Shown in pieces: positions 1 through 8,336 of a DNA stretch of 52,046 bases. The position numbers were made by a program, and so were the translations under genes. The notes under the pieces were generated by a model. That model had not been told where the DNA came from. It worked only from the letters and a program-made list of their open reading frames with translations, and made no database searches. The stretch covers positions 46,088-98,133 of the forward strand of contig JACRNV010000015.1 of the NCBI GenBank assembly GCA_016214785.1. The letters run 5' to 3'. Position 1 is the stretch's first letter, and each line of letters opens with the position of its first letter. This DNA comes from Methanobacteriota archaeon (GTDB taxonomy: Archaea > Thermoplasmatota > Thermoplasmata > SG8-5 > JACRNV01).

Positions 1-232
1 TTATATCAACGCCGCTGGCCGCGCACGACAGCAGGACGAGCCCTGGCCGGACGTACTTGCCGCCCCTCTCGGGGTAGTCCCTGACCATCTCGCTGTGCTC
101 GGCGACCATCGAGCCGCTCTCGACCCTGGGAAGGAAGTCGAACACGCGGTTCCTGATGGCGTCGCGCTGCTCGCCGATGAACCCCAAAAAGGAGATCTCC
201 TCGCTCTGGCCGGAGACGGTGCTGTACTTCAC
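1..232 (-). CDS. Polyprenyl (geranylgeranyl) diphosphate synthase, N-terminal part only
   Basis: Only the first 77 codons lie in the window. The reading frame starts at a GTG that overlaps the TGA of the IPP isomerase gene (GTGA). The text ends with KYVRPGLVLLSCAASG, which matches the conserved K-x-x-RP-x-L stretch near the N-terminus of trans-isoprenyl diphosphate synthases; the Asp-rich DDxxD motifs would lie outside. The family condenses IPP with allylic diphosphates to make the C20 or longer precursors of archaeal lipids. It is third in an operon with isopentenyl phosphate kinase and type 2 IPP isomerase, which supports the call. The chain length of the product cannot be told from this fragment. 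Confidence 0.8.
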   Translation of the reverse strand, partial: MKYSTVSGQSEEISFLGFIGEQRDAIRNRVFDFLPRVESGSMVAEHSEMVRDYPERGGKYVRPGLVLLSCAASGVDI

Positions 233-1296
233 AGCTGATCGAGCCATTGTGCCGTCCTCCCGGCGATTACTGTCTTCTTTCCCATGAGATGCGCGACGCT
301 TTGCGACGACGTGAGAAGCATCGCCGCCTCGAGCTCGGCGATAATTGTCCCAACCGCGTCTATGACTGCCTTCCTGCTCTCGCAAGCGGGCTTTAAGACC
401 CTCCCGGCGAATCCGGCCAGGGACGCGCCGAGCGCGATGCCCCGCGCGGCGTCGAGGCCGCTCCTCATCCCGCCAGTGGCTATGAGCGGGACTCCCACTT
501 TGGCCTGCTGGACTGCGACGGGCGTCGGGATGCCCCAGTCCCAGAAGGTGAGGCCGATTTGCGCCAGCCTCGGCGAGTTGTGCATGAACGCGCGGTAGTG
601 CTCGACGGCAGAGAAGCTCGTCCCCCCCATGCCGCCCACGTCGATGGCCGCCACTCCCGATTTCCTTAGGGCGAGGGCGGTCTCCCTGGTCATCCCCGCG
701 CCCGTCTCCTTAGCGACTATCCTGAATTCCGACGACAGGGACTTGATGGCCGCCAGGCATCCCCTCGAGTTCAGGTCCCCTTCCGGCTGCGCGACCTCCT
801 GTAAGTAGTTCATGTGCAGGGCGACGGCGTTCGCGCCAATCATCTCCACGGCGGCCCGGACATCGCTTTTCGAGACCGGACGCTTCCCCTTCTGCTTTAT
901 CAGCTGCGGCGCGCCCAGGTTCGCCAGCTTGAACGGCACGTCGTAATCGCGCAGGACCCCGAAGCTCGATGCCGCGGAGCGGTCTTCGAGCGCCGGGCGC
1001 TGGCTTCCGACGCCCATGCCTATCTGGAGCTCCGATGCCGCTGCCGCGAGGTTCTCGTTGATCTTGCGCCCCTTCTCGGTGCCGCCTGTTATTGCAGAAA
1101 TAATGAGCGGCGCATCGAGTTTGCAGCCAAGGAACTGCGCCCTCAGGTCTATCTCGTCCCAGTTCAGCTCCGGCAGCGGGTTGTGGACGAGCCTGACGTC
1201 GTCCCAGTAGTTGTACTCGCACGCCACGTCCTCCGACAGGCAGACCGCGATGTGCTCGTCCTTGCGCGCCTTCGTTTCCGAGCCTTGTCTGACCAT
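229..1296 (-). CDS. fni: Type 2 isopentenyl-diphosphate delta-isomerase (FMN-dependent)
   Basis: A 355-residue protein of normal length for the type 2 isomerase, a cytosolic FMN/NAD(P)H enzyme that interconverts IPP and DMAPP. Family signatures seen are the N-terminal RKDEHI, the ISAITGGTEKG segment, GMGVGSQR, the AKETGAGM stretch, VGGMGGTSF and the flavin phosphate-binding IATGGMRSGLD near the C-terminus. The ATG follows the stop of the kinase gene directly (TGA-ATG), and the 3' end overlaps the start of the polyprenyl synthase gene, so the three are one transcript and probably translationally coupled. This is the standard archaeal arrangement for making the allylic starter of lipid biosynthesis. 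Confidence 0.95.
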   Translation of the reverse strand: MVRQGSETKARKDEHIAVCLSEDVACEYNYWDDVRLVHNPLPELNWDEIDLRAQFLGCKLDAPLIISAITGGTEKGRKINENLAAAASELQIGMGVGSQRPALEDRSAASSFGVLRDYDVPFKLANLGAPQLIKQKGKRPVSKSDVRAAVEMIGANAVALHMNYLQEVAQPEGDLNSRGCLAAIKSLSSEFRIVAKETGAGMTRETALALRKSGVAAIDVGGMGGTSFSAVEHYRAFMHNSPRLAQIGLTFWDWGIPTPVAVQQAKVGVPLIATGGMRSGLDAARGIALGASLAGFAGRVLKPACESRKAVIDAVGTIIAELEAAMLLTSSQSVAHLMGKKTVIAGRTAQWLDQL

Positions 1297-2076
1297 TCAA
1301 TCACCTATCTCCGTCCATTTGCCTCTCTTGCCTTTCAATGCCAGTTCCAGTCTGCCGCTCTTGAGGCCGTTGAGCACGATGACCCTGGTCCCAGGGCGCG
1401 CTATCTCCAGCGCGGACCTCAGTTTCGCGGCCATCGCGCCAGTGACGTCCGAGCCGGACTTCGCGCCCTTGACTTTCGGAGCGGTAGATACGTGGATGCG
1501 CCTGATGAGGCTCGCCTTTCCGAGCTTCGGGTCGCGGTCGAAGACGCCATCCACGTTCGTGACAAAAACCGCCGCATCGGGCCTGAACTCGTCCGAGAGT
1601 ATCTCCATAAGGATGTCTCCGGAGCAGATGCTCGCGCCCCATTTCTTGTCGAGCACGACGTCGCCGAACGTGACTGGCACGTAACCGCCGCGCAGCATGT
1701 CATGGAATGCGTCGAGGCACGCGGCGACGTCCTTCCCAGCGGTCTGGTCCATGAAGAGCGCGGGCGGCGCGGAGAGGGCCGGGATCCCGGCGCACCTGAG
1801 CGCGTCGATGACCTTGAGGTTCAGCTCCCTCACGTCCGCCTGCACTTCCGCGGCATGGAGGGCGCCTTTCGGGCCCCGCGCGCCACGGTCGAGCCCGTAC
1901 TTCTTGGCTTTCATGTGCCCGAACGAGCCTGCGCCGTGGACGACGATCATCATCCCCTTGTAAGTCGATAGCTCCCTCGCAAGCCGCTTGAGCGCCGGCG
2001 CATCGAGAGATTTCTCCCTCTCCTTGTGCGTGATGGCGCTGCCGCCCAGCTTGACGAGAATCATTCCGTCGCCCAT
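1297..2076 (-). CDS. ipk: Isopentenyl phosphate kinase
   Basis: Amino acid kinase fold enzyme that phosphorylates isopentenyl phosphate to IPP in the archaeal mevalonate pathway. The N-terminus has the VKLGGSAIT nucleotide loop and then VVHGAGSFGHMKAKKYG; the histidine in the GAGSFGH segment is the residue that distinguishes IPK from other members of the fold. The frame stays open 15 codons further upstream, but a TATA-like box at about 2098-2106 lies some 26 nt before the ATG at 2076, so I take that ATG as a leaderless start (259 residues). A second ATG 12 nt downstream (MILVKLGG) is possible. First gene of the kinase-isomerase-polyprenyl synthase operon. Confidence 0.93.
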   Translation of the reverse strand: MGDGMILVKLGGSAITHKEREKSLDAPALKRLARELSTYKGMMIVVHGAGSFGHMKAKKYGLDRGARGPKGALHAAEVQADVRELNLKVIDALRCAGIPALSAPPALFMDQTAGKDVAACLDAFHDMLRGGYVPVTFGDVVLDKKWGASICSGDILMEILSDEFRPDAAVFVTNVDGVFDRDPKLGKASLIRRIHVSTAPKVKGAKSGSDVTGAMAAKLRSALEIARPGTRVIVLNGLKSGRLELALKGKRGKWTEIGD

Positions 2077-2097
2077 GCATCGATATGATGGATTGAG

Positions 2098-2106
2098 GAT
2101 ATAAAT
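2098..2106 (-). promoter_or_regulatory. TATA box of the isoprenoid operon
   Basis: On the minus strand the sequence reads CTATTTATATCC. The box centre is about 26 nt from the ATG at 2076, the usual archaeal TATA-to-start distance, which predicts a leaderless message. Confidence 0.6.
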
Positions 2107-2316
2107 AGATATCTTGTTCAATAAGAATATAACGTAAGCGCGCGATATGGCCGCGGTTCGATGATGACAAGAGGGTCAACTTAGGCGCAGGCCGGTGATG
2201 ACCCCTATGAGTGCTGAGAACCAAGGGGCATTGCTTTGCCGTATGTTAATTTAAGCCGCAATTCCCCCTTGACCCCCTAAAAGGATTTTTCGACTAAGGG
2301 GATTCGATTCCCAGTA

Positions 2317-2422
2317 ATTTACGTCGGGAGAATGCCCTTAGCCCTTGAACCCCTGGGAGGGATTTACGTTGTTTGTACTCCCAAATGGTAATCGGGAGCA
2401 TGTGTCAATCGTAAATTATAAG
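2317..2422 (+). promoter_or_regulatory. Promoter region of the toxin-antitoxin pair with three ATTTACG sites
   Basis: The 320-base gap 2122-2444 holds no gene. Its right half contains ATTTACGT at 2317-2324 and 2362-2369 and the inverse CGTAAAT at 2410-2416. The last copy abuts a TATA-like AATTATAAG at 2415-2422 that lies about 26 nt upstream of the ATG at 2445. Repeats overlapping the promoter are what an autoregulating antitoxin would use, but binding is inferred only. Confidence 0.4.
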
Positions 2423-2444
2423 TAGTTATAAGTTCCTTATAGGT

Positions 2445-2651
2445 ATGCGTGAACACATGGGCGACCTCACTACGATCCCCGTATACAAGGATACACGGGA
2501 GAAATTAAAGGCGTACGGTTTCAAAGGAGAGACCTACGACAAGATACTCCAGCGCCTGATGGAGAAAGTCGAATATACGAGCTTCATGGAGCGGCAGTAC
2601 GAGATATTGTCGCACAAAGACAAGTTCAAACCACTGGATGAGATTGCGTGA
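2445..2651 (+). CDS. Antitoxin of a RelBE-like pair
   Basis: A 68-residue protein with TTIPVYKDTREKLKAYGFKGETYDKILQRLM near the N-terminus: a short beta strand followed by two helices, the pattern of the small archaeal antitoxins paired with RelE/ParE or VapC toxins. The acidic and aromatic tail (about residues 45-68) is probably the toxin-binding part. The gene ends in GTGA, overlapping the start of the toxin gene, the typical coupled antitoxin-first order. A TATA box 26 nt upstream of the ATG suggests a leaderless message, and three ATTTACG sites upstream may be operators. The family assignment rests mainly on layout and size. Confidence 0.7.
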   Translation: MREHMGDLTTIPVYKDTREKLKAYGFKGETYDKILQRLMEKVEYTSFMERQYEILSHKDKFKPLDEIA

Positions 2652-2932
2652 AGTATCGAATAATGGTCTCTCCGGATGCCATGAAGCAACTCGATGAGCT
2701 TCAAGCGGACATTAGGAAAGCTGTAGTCAAAACGATGAAAGAGCTCGAAGACAATCCGACGAAAAGCAGGCCAAAGGCGGACATCAAGAAGCTGGCGGGA
2801 ATAAAGCGCAAGCCCAGCCTGTACCGGTTGAGGGCGGGCGAATACCGGGTCATCTACGAGGTAACGGAAGGCAAGGTCTGGATATCAGAGATCATAAAAA
2901 GGAGCGCGGCGTATAAATTCATACCACCTTAA
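2648..2932 (+). CDS. RelE/ParE-family toxin
   Basis: 94 residues with the RelE fold signature: N-terminal YRIMVSPDAMKQL, a helical hairpin, then KKLAGIKRKPSLYRLRAGEYRVIYEV and a final strand-helix with II.RS..YK. The YRLR.G.YRVIYEV core is diagnostic of the RelE/ParE superfamily. RelE members cleave mRNA on the ribosome and ParE members poison gyrase; the sequence alone does not separate the two, but the basic surface and the YRLRAGEYR segment look more RelE-like. It starts at a GTG overlapping the antitoxin stop. The complete frame suggests a functional module. Confidence 0.85.
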   Translation: MKYRIMVSPDAMKQLDELQADIRKAVVKTMKELEDNPTKSRPKADIKKLAGIKRKPSLYRLRAGEYRVIYEVTEGKVWISEIIKRSAAYKFIPP

Positions 2933-2968
2933 CCGAAGGTTTAACTATTCGTTTTTCCATCTATTACC

Positions 2969-3229
2969 ATGAGTAAGATGAGCGAGGACAAACCAGATCC
3001 TGCGACGGGCGAGAAATTCTTCGCGCTCATATTTGTTATCATCGGATTTATAATATCATTCAAAAACATCGCGTATGGTATGGTGGCCTATGGCACTGGA
3101 ATATGTTTGTTGGGAATTGCATGGACGAAAACGGGCGAATTTCTGACGTTGAGAAAGATATTAATAGGCGGAGGCCTCTTGCTCATACTCTGCAGCGTAC
3201 TCTACACCTTTGGCATCCTCCGATTATAA
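2969..3229 (+). CDS. Small membrane protein of unknown function
   Basis: 86 residues: a charged N-terminus of about 16 residues followed by three hydrophobic stretches (about 17-31, 34-52 and 62-83), so probably a three-helix integral membrane protein with a cytoplasmic N-terminus. No family recognised. It follows the toxin gene by 36 nt in the same direction; the sequence between them (TTTAACTATTCG) could hold its own weak promoter, so a role in the toxin-antitoxin unit is not implied. The codon usage is more AT-rich than the core genes nearby. Confidence 0.55.
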   Translation: MSKMSEDKPDPATGEKFFALIFVIIGFIISFKNIAYGMVAYGTGICLLGIAWTKTGEFLTLRKILIGGGLLLILCSVLYTFGILRL

Positions 3230-3400
3230 GGATAGGATTGTAGGTGGATAAGGATGCCTAAATTCATTGACTATTATTCTATGTGAGATTCCTCTTCGGT
3301 CAGGAAACGTGATTTGGTTCTCTCGGGTTTATGGTAAAAAGAAGTAATTGAGGATAATGTAGCCTTAGTATCGCTTCGAGGAGATACTGATTGACACCGC

Positions 3401-3922
3401 TTATCCCGGCATGTGGCTTAGATACTCGAGGAACTTGTGCAGGGGCATCCCGTCGTTCCAGCGCAGGATGTAGTGCCCAGAGACGCTCTCGTCTATCTTG
3501 GGCAGGAGCTGATGCACGTACCTCAGCGTGCCTCGCGCCCCCTCCAGATTTACCGTAAAAACCCTCCACGGGTCTTCCCCTCGGCGATGTTTGAGCTTGT
3601 AGGCGTAGAGCGGCACGAGCCCCGAACGGCGGCACGCGTCCCTAAGCTCATCGGCTTGCTTCGAGCTGCGCCCGCTCGAAGCGCTGAACCGTATCACGTC
3701 ATTGACGGATGATTTGACTTCTATCGGGAAAGCTACATCCCCGCGTATCGCCACGAGGTCGACGCCAAGGGAGCCGGCGGCCCTTATGACCAGGAACGGT
3801 TTCTGGATGATGGAGTGGTAGCCTTTCAGAATATCGGTCGGGCAGGACTTGAGGGCCTTCTCGAACCACGCCAGGTCGCCGCTTAGAATCCCCTTCAGCT
3901 CCCTTTCGAAGACCTTGGACAT
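3401..3922 (-). CDS. Hjc-like nuclease (archaeal Holliday junction resolvase family)
   Basis: 173 residues. Near the N-terminus ERELK supplies the first acidic residue (Glu8), followed by FLVIRAAGSLGVDLVAIRG (Asp55) and FPIEVKSS (Glu68, Lys70). That E-...-GVD-...-EVK pattern is the active site of the Hjc/PD-(D/E)xK nucleases that cut four-way junctions. Compared with classical Hjc there is an insertion of about 25 residues between the first helix and the first strand, and a C-terminal extension of about 70 residues ending in LRWNDGMPLHKFLEYLSHMPG. A truncated paralogue with the same C-terminal extension lies at 51662-51913. The gene follows the MFS gene on the same strand; substrate specificity is inferred from the family. 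Confidence 0.75.
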   Translation of the reverse strand: MSKVFERELKGILSGDLAWFEKALKSCPTDILKGYHSIIQKPFLVIRAAGSLGVDLVAIRGDVAFPIEVKSSVNDVIRFSASSGRSSKQADELRDACRRSGLVPLYAYKLKHRRGEDPWRVFTVNLEGARGTLRYVHQLLPKIDESVSGHYILRWNDGMPLHKFLEYLSHMPG

Positions 3923-3958
3923 CGGGCCTGGAAGCGGCCTTGGCAGATATAGAGGTAT

Positions 3959-5284
3959 CTACACTTTGGCCGTTTCGGGCACAGGCACCATCTTGACTTC
4001 CTTTGGTACGACTGCTTTGATAATGATTGCAGCTATGACGACGAAGAAAGCGCTCAGGATTATGGACGGGATGTAGCCGATGGCCAATGCAAGGATTCCG
4101 GCGACAGCGCCGCCTGCAATGGCGCCGACGCCCAAGACGGCGTTGAATGTCCCTGCGAGGGCGCCCTTTTCCTGGTGAGTGCCCGCGGAGATGGCTATTG
4201 GCAGATGCGTATCGGCGATGACGGCCCAGGTCACACCAATGGCTATGTGGAGGATGATAAGGTAGATAAGTGCCGTCTGGAAGTTCCAGAGCGCTATCGG
4301 AAGCGCAAGCACATAGAGCGAGAAGAGGCCGAACCTGACCGTCTTCGCCAGGACCAGCATCCTCGGCTTGTCTCCCTTGTCCGAGAGCTGCCCCATCTTT
4401 TTGAAGAGAAGCGTGGAAGCGAGGGCCTGCGCGAACGAGAGGAAGAAAACGGAGGTCTTGTCCACGCCGACCTGGGATAGGAGCCACACGGGCTGGATGG
4501 TGAAGAAAGAGGTCGCGCCGATCGTGTACACGAACACGGCCACGAGATAGGGGGAGAGATAGCTATCGCCCGTAGAATGCCGGTGGGACAGCTCCCTGAT
4601 GTGCGATATGCGGAAGAAGCGGTACATCTTCGTCGGCATGTACCTCGCCCGCTCCTGCGTCCATCTCACCAACTGGAGGACATGGTCGTGGAACGTCTCC
4701 CTCGACAGCTTCTCGTCCGGCTCCTTGATGAGGAAGAGGGCGACCATCGCGCCGACCATTGCCAGTGCCGCGCAGGCGAAGAAGAGCATCCTGAGGGCCA
4801 CGACTGGCTCGAGCGGGACGAAGGCGAGCCACAGCGTCCCAAGGGCGATTCCTCCGATGTTCCCAATGCCGGCTATGTTGTTGAAGAGCCCTATCTTCTC
4901 GGACCATTTATCCTTCGCGAATATCTCAAGGATGAGGATGCTCATCGCGGGCGTGCTTGCCGCGGACAGCAGCGCGATGAGGATGTTCGCGAACATGAAC
5001 TCGCCGATGCCGACCGACGCGCCCATTATCGTATAGGCGGTCGCCCTGCCGAGGAACCCGAGGACGATGAAGTGCTTGCGCCACTTCACGGAGTCGGTGA
5101 ACCTCCCCCAGAAGATGAGCGCCGGCACGGACGCGGCGGAGGCCGCGACAGATATCAGCGCGACGTCGCCGACGTTCCCGGCCAGGGCGACGACGACGAA
5201 GACTGGCAGCAGCGAGTCGAAGCAGCCGCCGGCCATGTTCGTCGGCAGATAGGAGTAGAACCACCGCTCGCGCTTGTCTCTCAT
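3959..5284 (-). CDS. MFS transporter
   Basis: 441 residues with about 12 hydrophobic segments and a long polar central loop (about residues 205-250), the 6+6 layout of the major facilitator superfamily. Between TM2 and TM3 is FWGRFTDSVKWRKHFIVLG, a variant of the MFS loop motif G-x3-D-R-x-G-R-R, with a weaker repeat in the second half (KKMGQLSDKGDKPRMLVL). The substrate cannot be told. The Hjc-like gene follows 36 nt downstream on the same strand. The promoter region is shared divergently with the beta-oxidation operon. Confidence 0.85.
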   Translation of the reverse strand: MRDKRERWFYSYLPTNMAGGCFDSLLPVFVVVALAGNVGDVALISVAASAASVPALIFWGRFTDSVKWRKHFIVLGFLGRATAYTIMGASVGIGEFMFANILIALLSAASTPAMSILILEIFAKDKWSEKIGLFNNIAGIGNIGGIALGTLWLAFVPLEPVVALRMLFFACAALAMVGAMVALFLIKEPDEKLSRETFHDHVLQLVRWTQERARYMPTKMYRFFRISHIRELSHRHSTGDSYLSPYLVAVFVYTIGATSFFTIQPVWLLSQVGVDKTSVFFLSFAQALASTLLFKKMGQLSDKGDKPRMLVLAKTVRFGLFSLYVLALPIALWNFQTALIYLIILHIAIGVTWAVIADTHLPIAISAGTHQEKGALAGTFNAVLGVGAIAGGAVAGILALAIGYIPSIILSAFFVVIAAIIIKAVVPKEVKMVPVPETAKV

Positions 5285-5337
5285 TTTTCACCCGGCCAGA
5301 GGCATCCCTTACGTCAGCGGGGCATGGTGCACCAATC

Positions 5338-5402
5338 ATAAAAAGGTTTACGGGCTTGGTGGCCATGCCAGAAGCGGCCAAAGCATACTAAAGCTATAAA
5401 TA
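5338..5402. promoter_or_regulatory. Divergent promoters for the MFS gene and the beta-oxidation operon
   Basis: A TATA-like CTATAAATA at 5394-5402 points rightward to the thiolase gene (start 5456, leaving a leader of about 30 nt with a GAGGGA ribosome site). CCTTTTTATG on the minus strand near 5338-5347 could serve the MFS gene starting at 5284. Confidence 0.45.
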
Positions 5403-5455
5403 TCGTGGATAAAATCTCCTTCGCGCCGGGCATGCGCCCGGCCAGAGGGAGTGAC

Positions 5456-6634
5456 ATGAAAGAGGTCGTTATCGCCAGCGCGTCCAGGACAGCCGTGGGG
5501 AAATTCGGGGGGACGCTCAAGGACGTGAGGGCGCCCGAGCTCGGCGCTGTCGTTATCAAGGACGCTGTCAGGAAAGCAGGGATCCGGCCCGCTGACGTGG
5601 AGGAGGTCATCATGGGCAATGTCGTCGGCGCTGGCATAGGCCAGAACCCTGCGAGGCAAGCCCTCATACACGCAGGCCTGCCGAACACGATCGGGGCATT
5701 CACTATCAACAAGGTCTGCGGGTCGGGGATGAAGGCCATTGTCGCGGCCGTCCAGGCCATCAAATCCGGGGACGCGAAGATAATCGTCGCGGGCGGGATG
5801 GAGAACATGGACCTCGCTCCCTACCTGCTCGACAAGGCGCGCTACGGCTACAGGCTGATGAACGCCACGCTCATAGACGCGATGGTCAATGACGGCCTCT
5901 GGGACATCTACAACAACTTCCACATGGGGATGACGGGCGAAATCATCGCTGAAAAATTCCACGTTTCGCGCGAGGACGCCGATAGAATGTCCCTCGCGAG
6001 CAACCAGAAGGCCGTCAAAGCCATCAGGGAAGGGCGGTTCAGGCCCGAGACTGCGCCCATCCACATCCCGCAGAAGAAGGGCGAGCCATTGACATTCGAC
6101 ACCGATGAGGGGCCCAGGGCCGATACCACGATGGAATCGCTCGGCAAGCTCAGGCCGGCCTTCAAGAAGGACGGCATCGTCACCGCCGGGAACGCGAGCC
6201 AGATAAGCGACGGCGCATGCGCCGTGGTCGTGATGGACAGGGAGGAGGCCGAGAAGCGGGGCATCAAGCCGCTCGGAAAGGTCAGGGCCTACGGCACTGC
6301 AGGCCTGGCGCCAGAGCTGGTCATGGAGGCTCCGATACCGGCCACGCGCAAGGTCCTCGAGATGACCGGCCTAAAAATCAGCGACATCGACCTCTTCGAG
6401 CACAACGAGGCCTTCGCAACGGCGTCGTGCGCGGTCGTGAAGGAGCTTGGAATCCCGCTCGAAAAATTCAACGTGAACGGCGGCGCCGTCGCGCTCGGGC
6501 ACCCGATAGGCGCGAGCGGCGCGAGGATAGTGACGACCCTGCTCTACGCGATGCGGGATAGGGGCGCCCACCGCGGCCTGGCGACGATATGCCTCGGCGG
6601 CGGGAACGCAGTGACGATGGTACTGGAGAGGTGA
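5456..6634 (+). CDS. Acetyl-CoA C-acyltransferase (thiolase)
   Basis: Thiolase of the bacterial/degradative type, about 392 residues from the chosen start. Seen are the nucleophilic cysteine in NKVCGSGMKA, the GGMENMD segment, HNEAFA, GGAVALGHPIGASGARI with the catalytic histidine, and ATICLGGGNAVTMV near the end with the second cysteine. It makes or cleaves acetoacetyl-CoA and longer 3-ketoacyl-CoA. The ATG at 5456 (MKEVVIASASRT) has GAGGGA just upstream, so the 17 extra codons of the open frame are left out. First gene of an operon with 3-hydroxyacyl-CoA dehydrogenase and enoyl-CoA hydratase, which points to beta-oxidation or its reversal rather than only mevalonate synthesis. Confidence 0.93.
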   Translation: MKEVVIASASRTAVGKFGGTLKDVRAPELGAVVIKDAVRKAGIRPADVEEVIMGNVVGAGIGQNPARQALIHAGLPNTIGAFTINKVCGSGMKAIVAAVQAIKSGDAKIIVAGGMENMDLAPYLLDKARYGYRLMNATLIDAMVNDGLWDIYNNFHMGMTGEIIAEKFHVSREDADRMSLASNQKAVKAIREGRFRPETAPIHIPQKKGEPLTFDTDEGPRADTTMESLGKLRPAFKKDGIVTAGNASQISDGACAVVVMDREEAEKRGIKPLGKVRAYGTAGLAPELVMEAPIPATRKVLEMTGLKISDIDLFEHNEAFATASCAVVKELGIPLEKFNVNGGAVALGHPIGASGARIVTTLLYAMRDRGAHRGLATICLGGGNAVTMVLER

Positions 6635-6638
6635 GCGG

Positions 6639-7496
6639 ATGGAAATCAAGACGATAGGGATCATAGGCGCGGGCACGATGGGGAACGGGATAGCGCAGGT
6701 TGCCGCTCTGGCCGGATACAACGTCCTCATGCGCGACATCGAGCAGAAGTTCGTGGACAAGGGCATGGAGGCCGTCAGGAAGAGCCTCGGCAAGGCCGTC
6801 GAGAAGGGGAAGATGGCGCAGCCCGACGCGGACGCTGCCCTCGGCAGGATAAAGGGGACCATGGTCCTATCGGACCTCAAAGACTGCGACTTCATCATCG
6901 AGGCGGTCATAGAGAACGCCGAGCTGAAGAGGAAGGTCTACGCCGAGCTCGACAAGCTCTGTCCGGCGCACACCATCTTCGCATCCAACACATCGTCCAT
7001 TTCGATAACCGAGCTCGCCGCTGGAACCTCCCGCGTGGACAGGTTCATCGGCATGCATTTCATGAATCCGGTCCCCCTGATGAAGCTGGTAGAGATGATA
7101 CGCGGCCTCGGCACGTCTGACGAAACTGCCAAGATAACCAAGGGGATGGCCGAGAAGATGGGCAAGACAGTGGCCGAAGTGACAGATTACCCGGGCTTTG
7201 TATCTAACCGCGTGCTGATGCCGATGATAAACGAGGCCATCTACTGCCTGATGGAAGGGGTGGGATCGCGCGAGTCGATAGACACTGTGATGAAGCTCGG
7301 CATGAACCATCCGATGGGGCCGCTCGAGCTGGCGGATCTCGTGGGGCTCGATGTCGTCCAGTACATCCTCGAAGTCATGTACGCCGGGTTCGGCGACCCG
7401 AAGTACCGCCCGTGTCCGCTCCTCAAGAAGATGGTCAAGGCCGGCAGGCTCGGTCGCAAGACGGGCATCGGGTTCTATGAATACCCGAAGAAGTAG
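6639..7496 (+). CDS. 3-hydroxyacyl-CoA (3-hydroxybutyryl-CoA) dehydrogenase
   Basis: 285 residues, the length of single-function short-chain enzymes. The N-terminal Rossmann fold has IGIIGAGTMGNGIAQ (GxGxxG), followed by SNTSSISITELA and then FIGMHFMNPVPLMKLVE, where the histidine is the catalytic base, and FVSNRVLMPMINEA in the linker to the C-terminal helical domain. It oxidises 3-hydroxyacyl-CoA to 3-ketoacyl-CoA with NAD+. The gene begins 4 nt after the thiolase stop and ends 8 nt before the hydratase start. The strong match to Hbd-type enzymes suggests short-chain substrates, but chain length is not proven by the sequence. Confidence 0.93.
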   Translation: MEIKTIGIIGAGTMGNGIAQVAALAGYNVLMRDIEQKFVDKGMEAVRKSLGKAVEKGKMAQPDADAALGRIKGTMVLSDLKDCDFIIEAVIENAELKRKVYAELDKLCPAHTIFASNTSSISITELAAGTSRVDRFIGMHFMNPVPLMKLVEMIRGLGTSDETAKITKGMAEKMGKTVAEVTDYPGFVSNRVLMPMINEAIYCLMEGVGSRESIDTVMKLGMNHPMGPLELADLVGLDVVQYILEVMYAGFGDPKYRPCPLLKKMVKAGRLGRKTGIGFYEYPKK

Positions 7497-7504
7497 GTGC
7501 TGAC

Positions 7505-8332
7505 ATGATAGACTACGAGTTAAAGGACGGGATCGCGCTCGTGACCTTCAACAACCCGCCGATGAACGTGCTGTCGTCGAATGTGTTGAAGGAACTGAGC
7601 GAAACGCTCTCGAAGATAGAAAAGGACCACTCCGTCAGGTGCATGGTATTGACCGGCGCTGGCAGGGCGTTCGTCGCTGGCGCGGACATAAGCGAGATGT
7701 CGGCGATGGACCCGCACGCGGCGCTCGAGTTCGCCAGGCTCGGGCAGGGCGTTCTCGACCGGATACAGCATTTGCACGTGCCTGTGATCGCCGCAGTGAA
7801 TGGATTCGCGCTTGGCGGTGGGACTGAGATAGCCATTGCCTGCGACATCCGCATCGCCTCGGAGGCCGCGAAGTTCGGCCAGCCGGAGGTCAATCTCGCG
7901 GTCATACCGGGATTCGGGGGCACGCAGAGGCTCGCGAGGCTCATCGGCCCAGGGAAGGCCAAGGAGCTCATTTTCACAGGGGACATGATCGACCATGCCA
8001 TGGCATTGCAGGTCGGGCTCGTCCAGATGGTCGTGCCCGGCTACAAGAAGGACGCGAGCGGCGCCCCGCTCAAGGACGAGAAGGGTAAGCCCGTGCAGGA
8101 CAACGCGCCAGTCGTCTCAGCGTCTATGGAAATGGCCAGGAAAATCGCCGGAAAGGGCCCAGATGCCATCAAAATGGCGAAAAAGTCCATTAACGAGGGG
8201 CTCGATATGACCCTGGCGAAAGGGCTCGAGATCGAGGCGAAAAACTTCTCGGCTCTCTTCGCGACCGAAGACCAGAAGGAGGGCATGAAGGCCTTCCTGG
8301 ACAAGAGGAAACCGGAATTTAAGGGGAAGTGA
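7505..8332 (+). CDS. Enoyl-CoA hydratase (crotonase family)
   Basis: 275 residues with the crotonase oxyanion-hole and active-site signatures: AFVAGADISEM, NGFALGGGTEIAIACD (first catalytic Glu), FGQPEVNLAVIPGFGGTQRL (second catalytic Glu). Both glutamates are present, so hydration of 2-enoyl-CoA to 3-hydroxyacyl-CoA is expected. An unusual charged insertion (about residues 180-200, KKDASGAPLKDEKGKPVQD) sits before the last helices. It is placed between the dehydrogenase and a V4R-domain gene with gaps of 8 and 4 nt. Together with its two upstream neighbours it completes three of the four beta-oxidation steps; acyl-CoA dehydrogenase and ligase genes are not in the window. Confidence 0.92.
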   Translation: MIDYELKDGIALVTFNNPPMNVLSSNVLKELSETLSKIEKDHSVRCMVLTGAGRAFVAGADISEMSAMDPHAALEFARLGQGVLDRIQHLHVPVIAAVNGFALGGGTEIAIACDIRIASEAAKFGQPEVNLAVIPGFGGTQRLARLIGPGKAKELIFTGDMIDHAMALQVGLVQMVVPGYKKDASGAPLKDEKGKPVQDNAPVVSASMEMARKIAGKGPDAIKMAKKSINEGLDMTLAKGLEIEAKNFSALFATEDQKEGMKAFLDKRKPEFKGK

Positions 8333-8336
8333 CAAC

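Noticed and set aside
814-1971. 385-codon plus-strand frame across the IPP isomerase and kinase genes
   Set aside because: Runs antisense over two clearly identified genes and has no recognisable motif.
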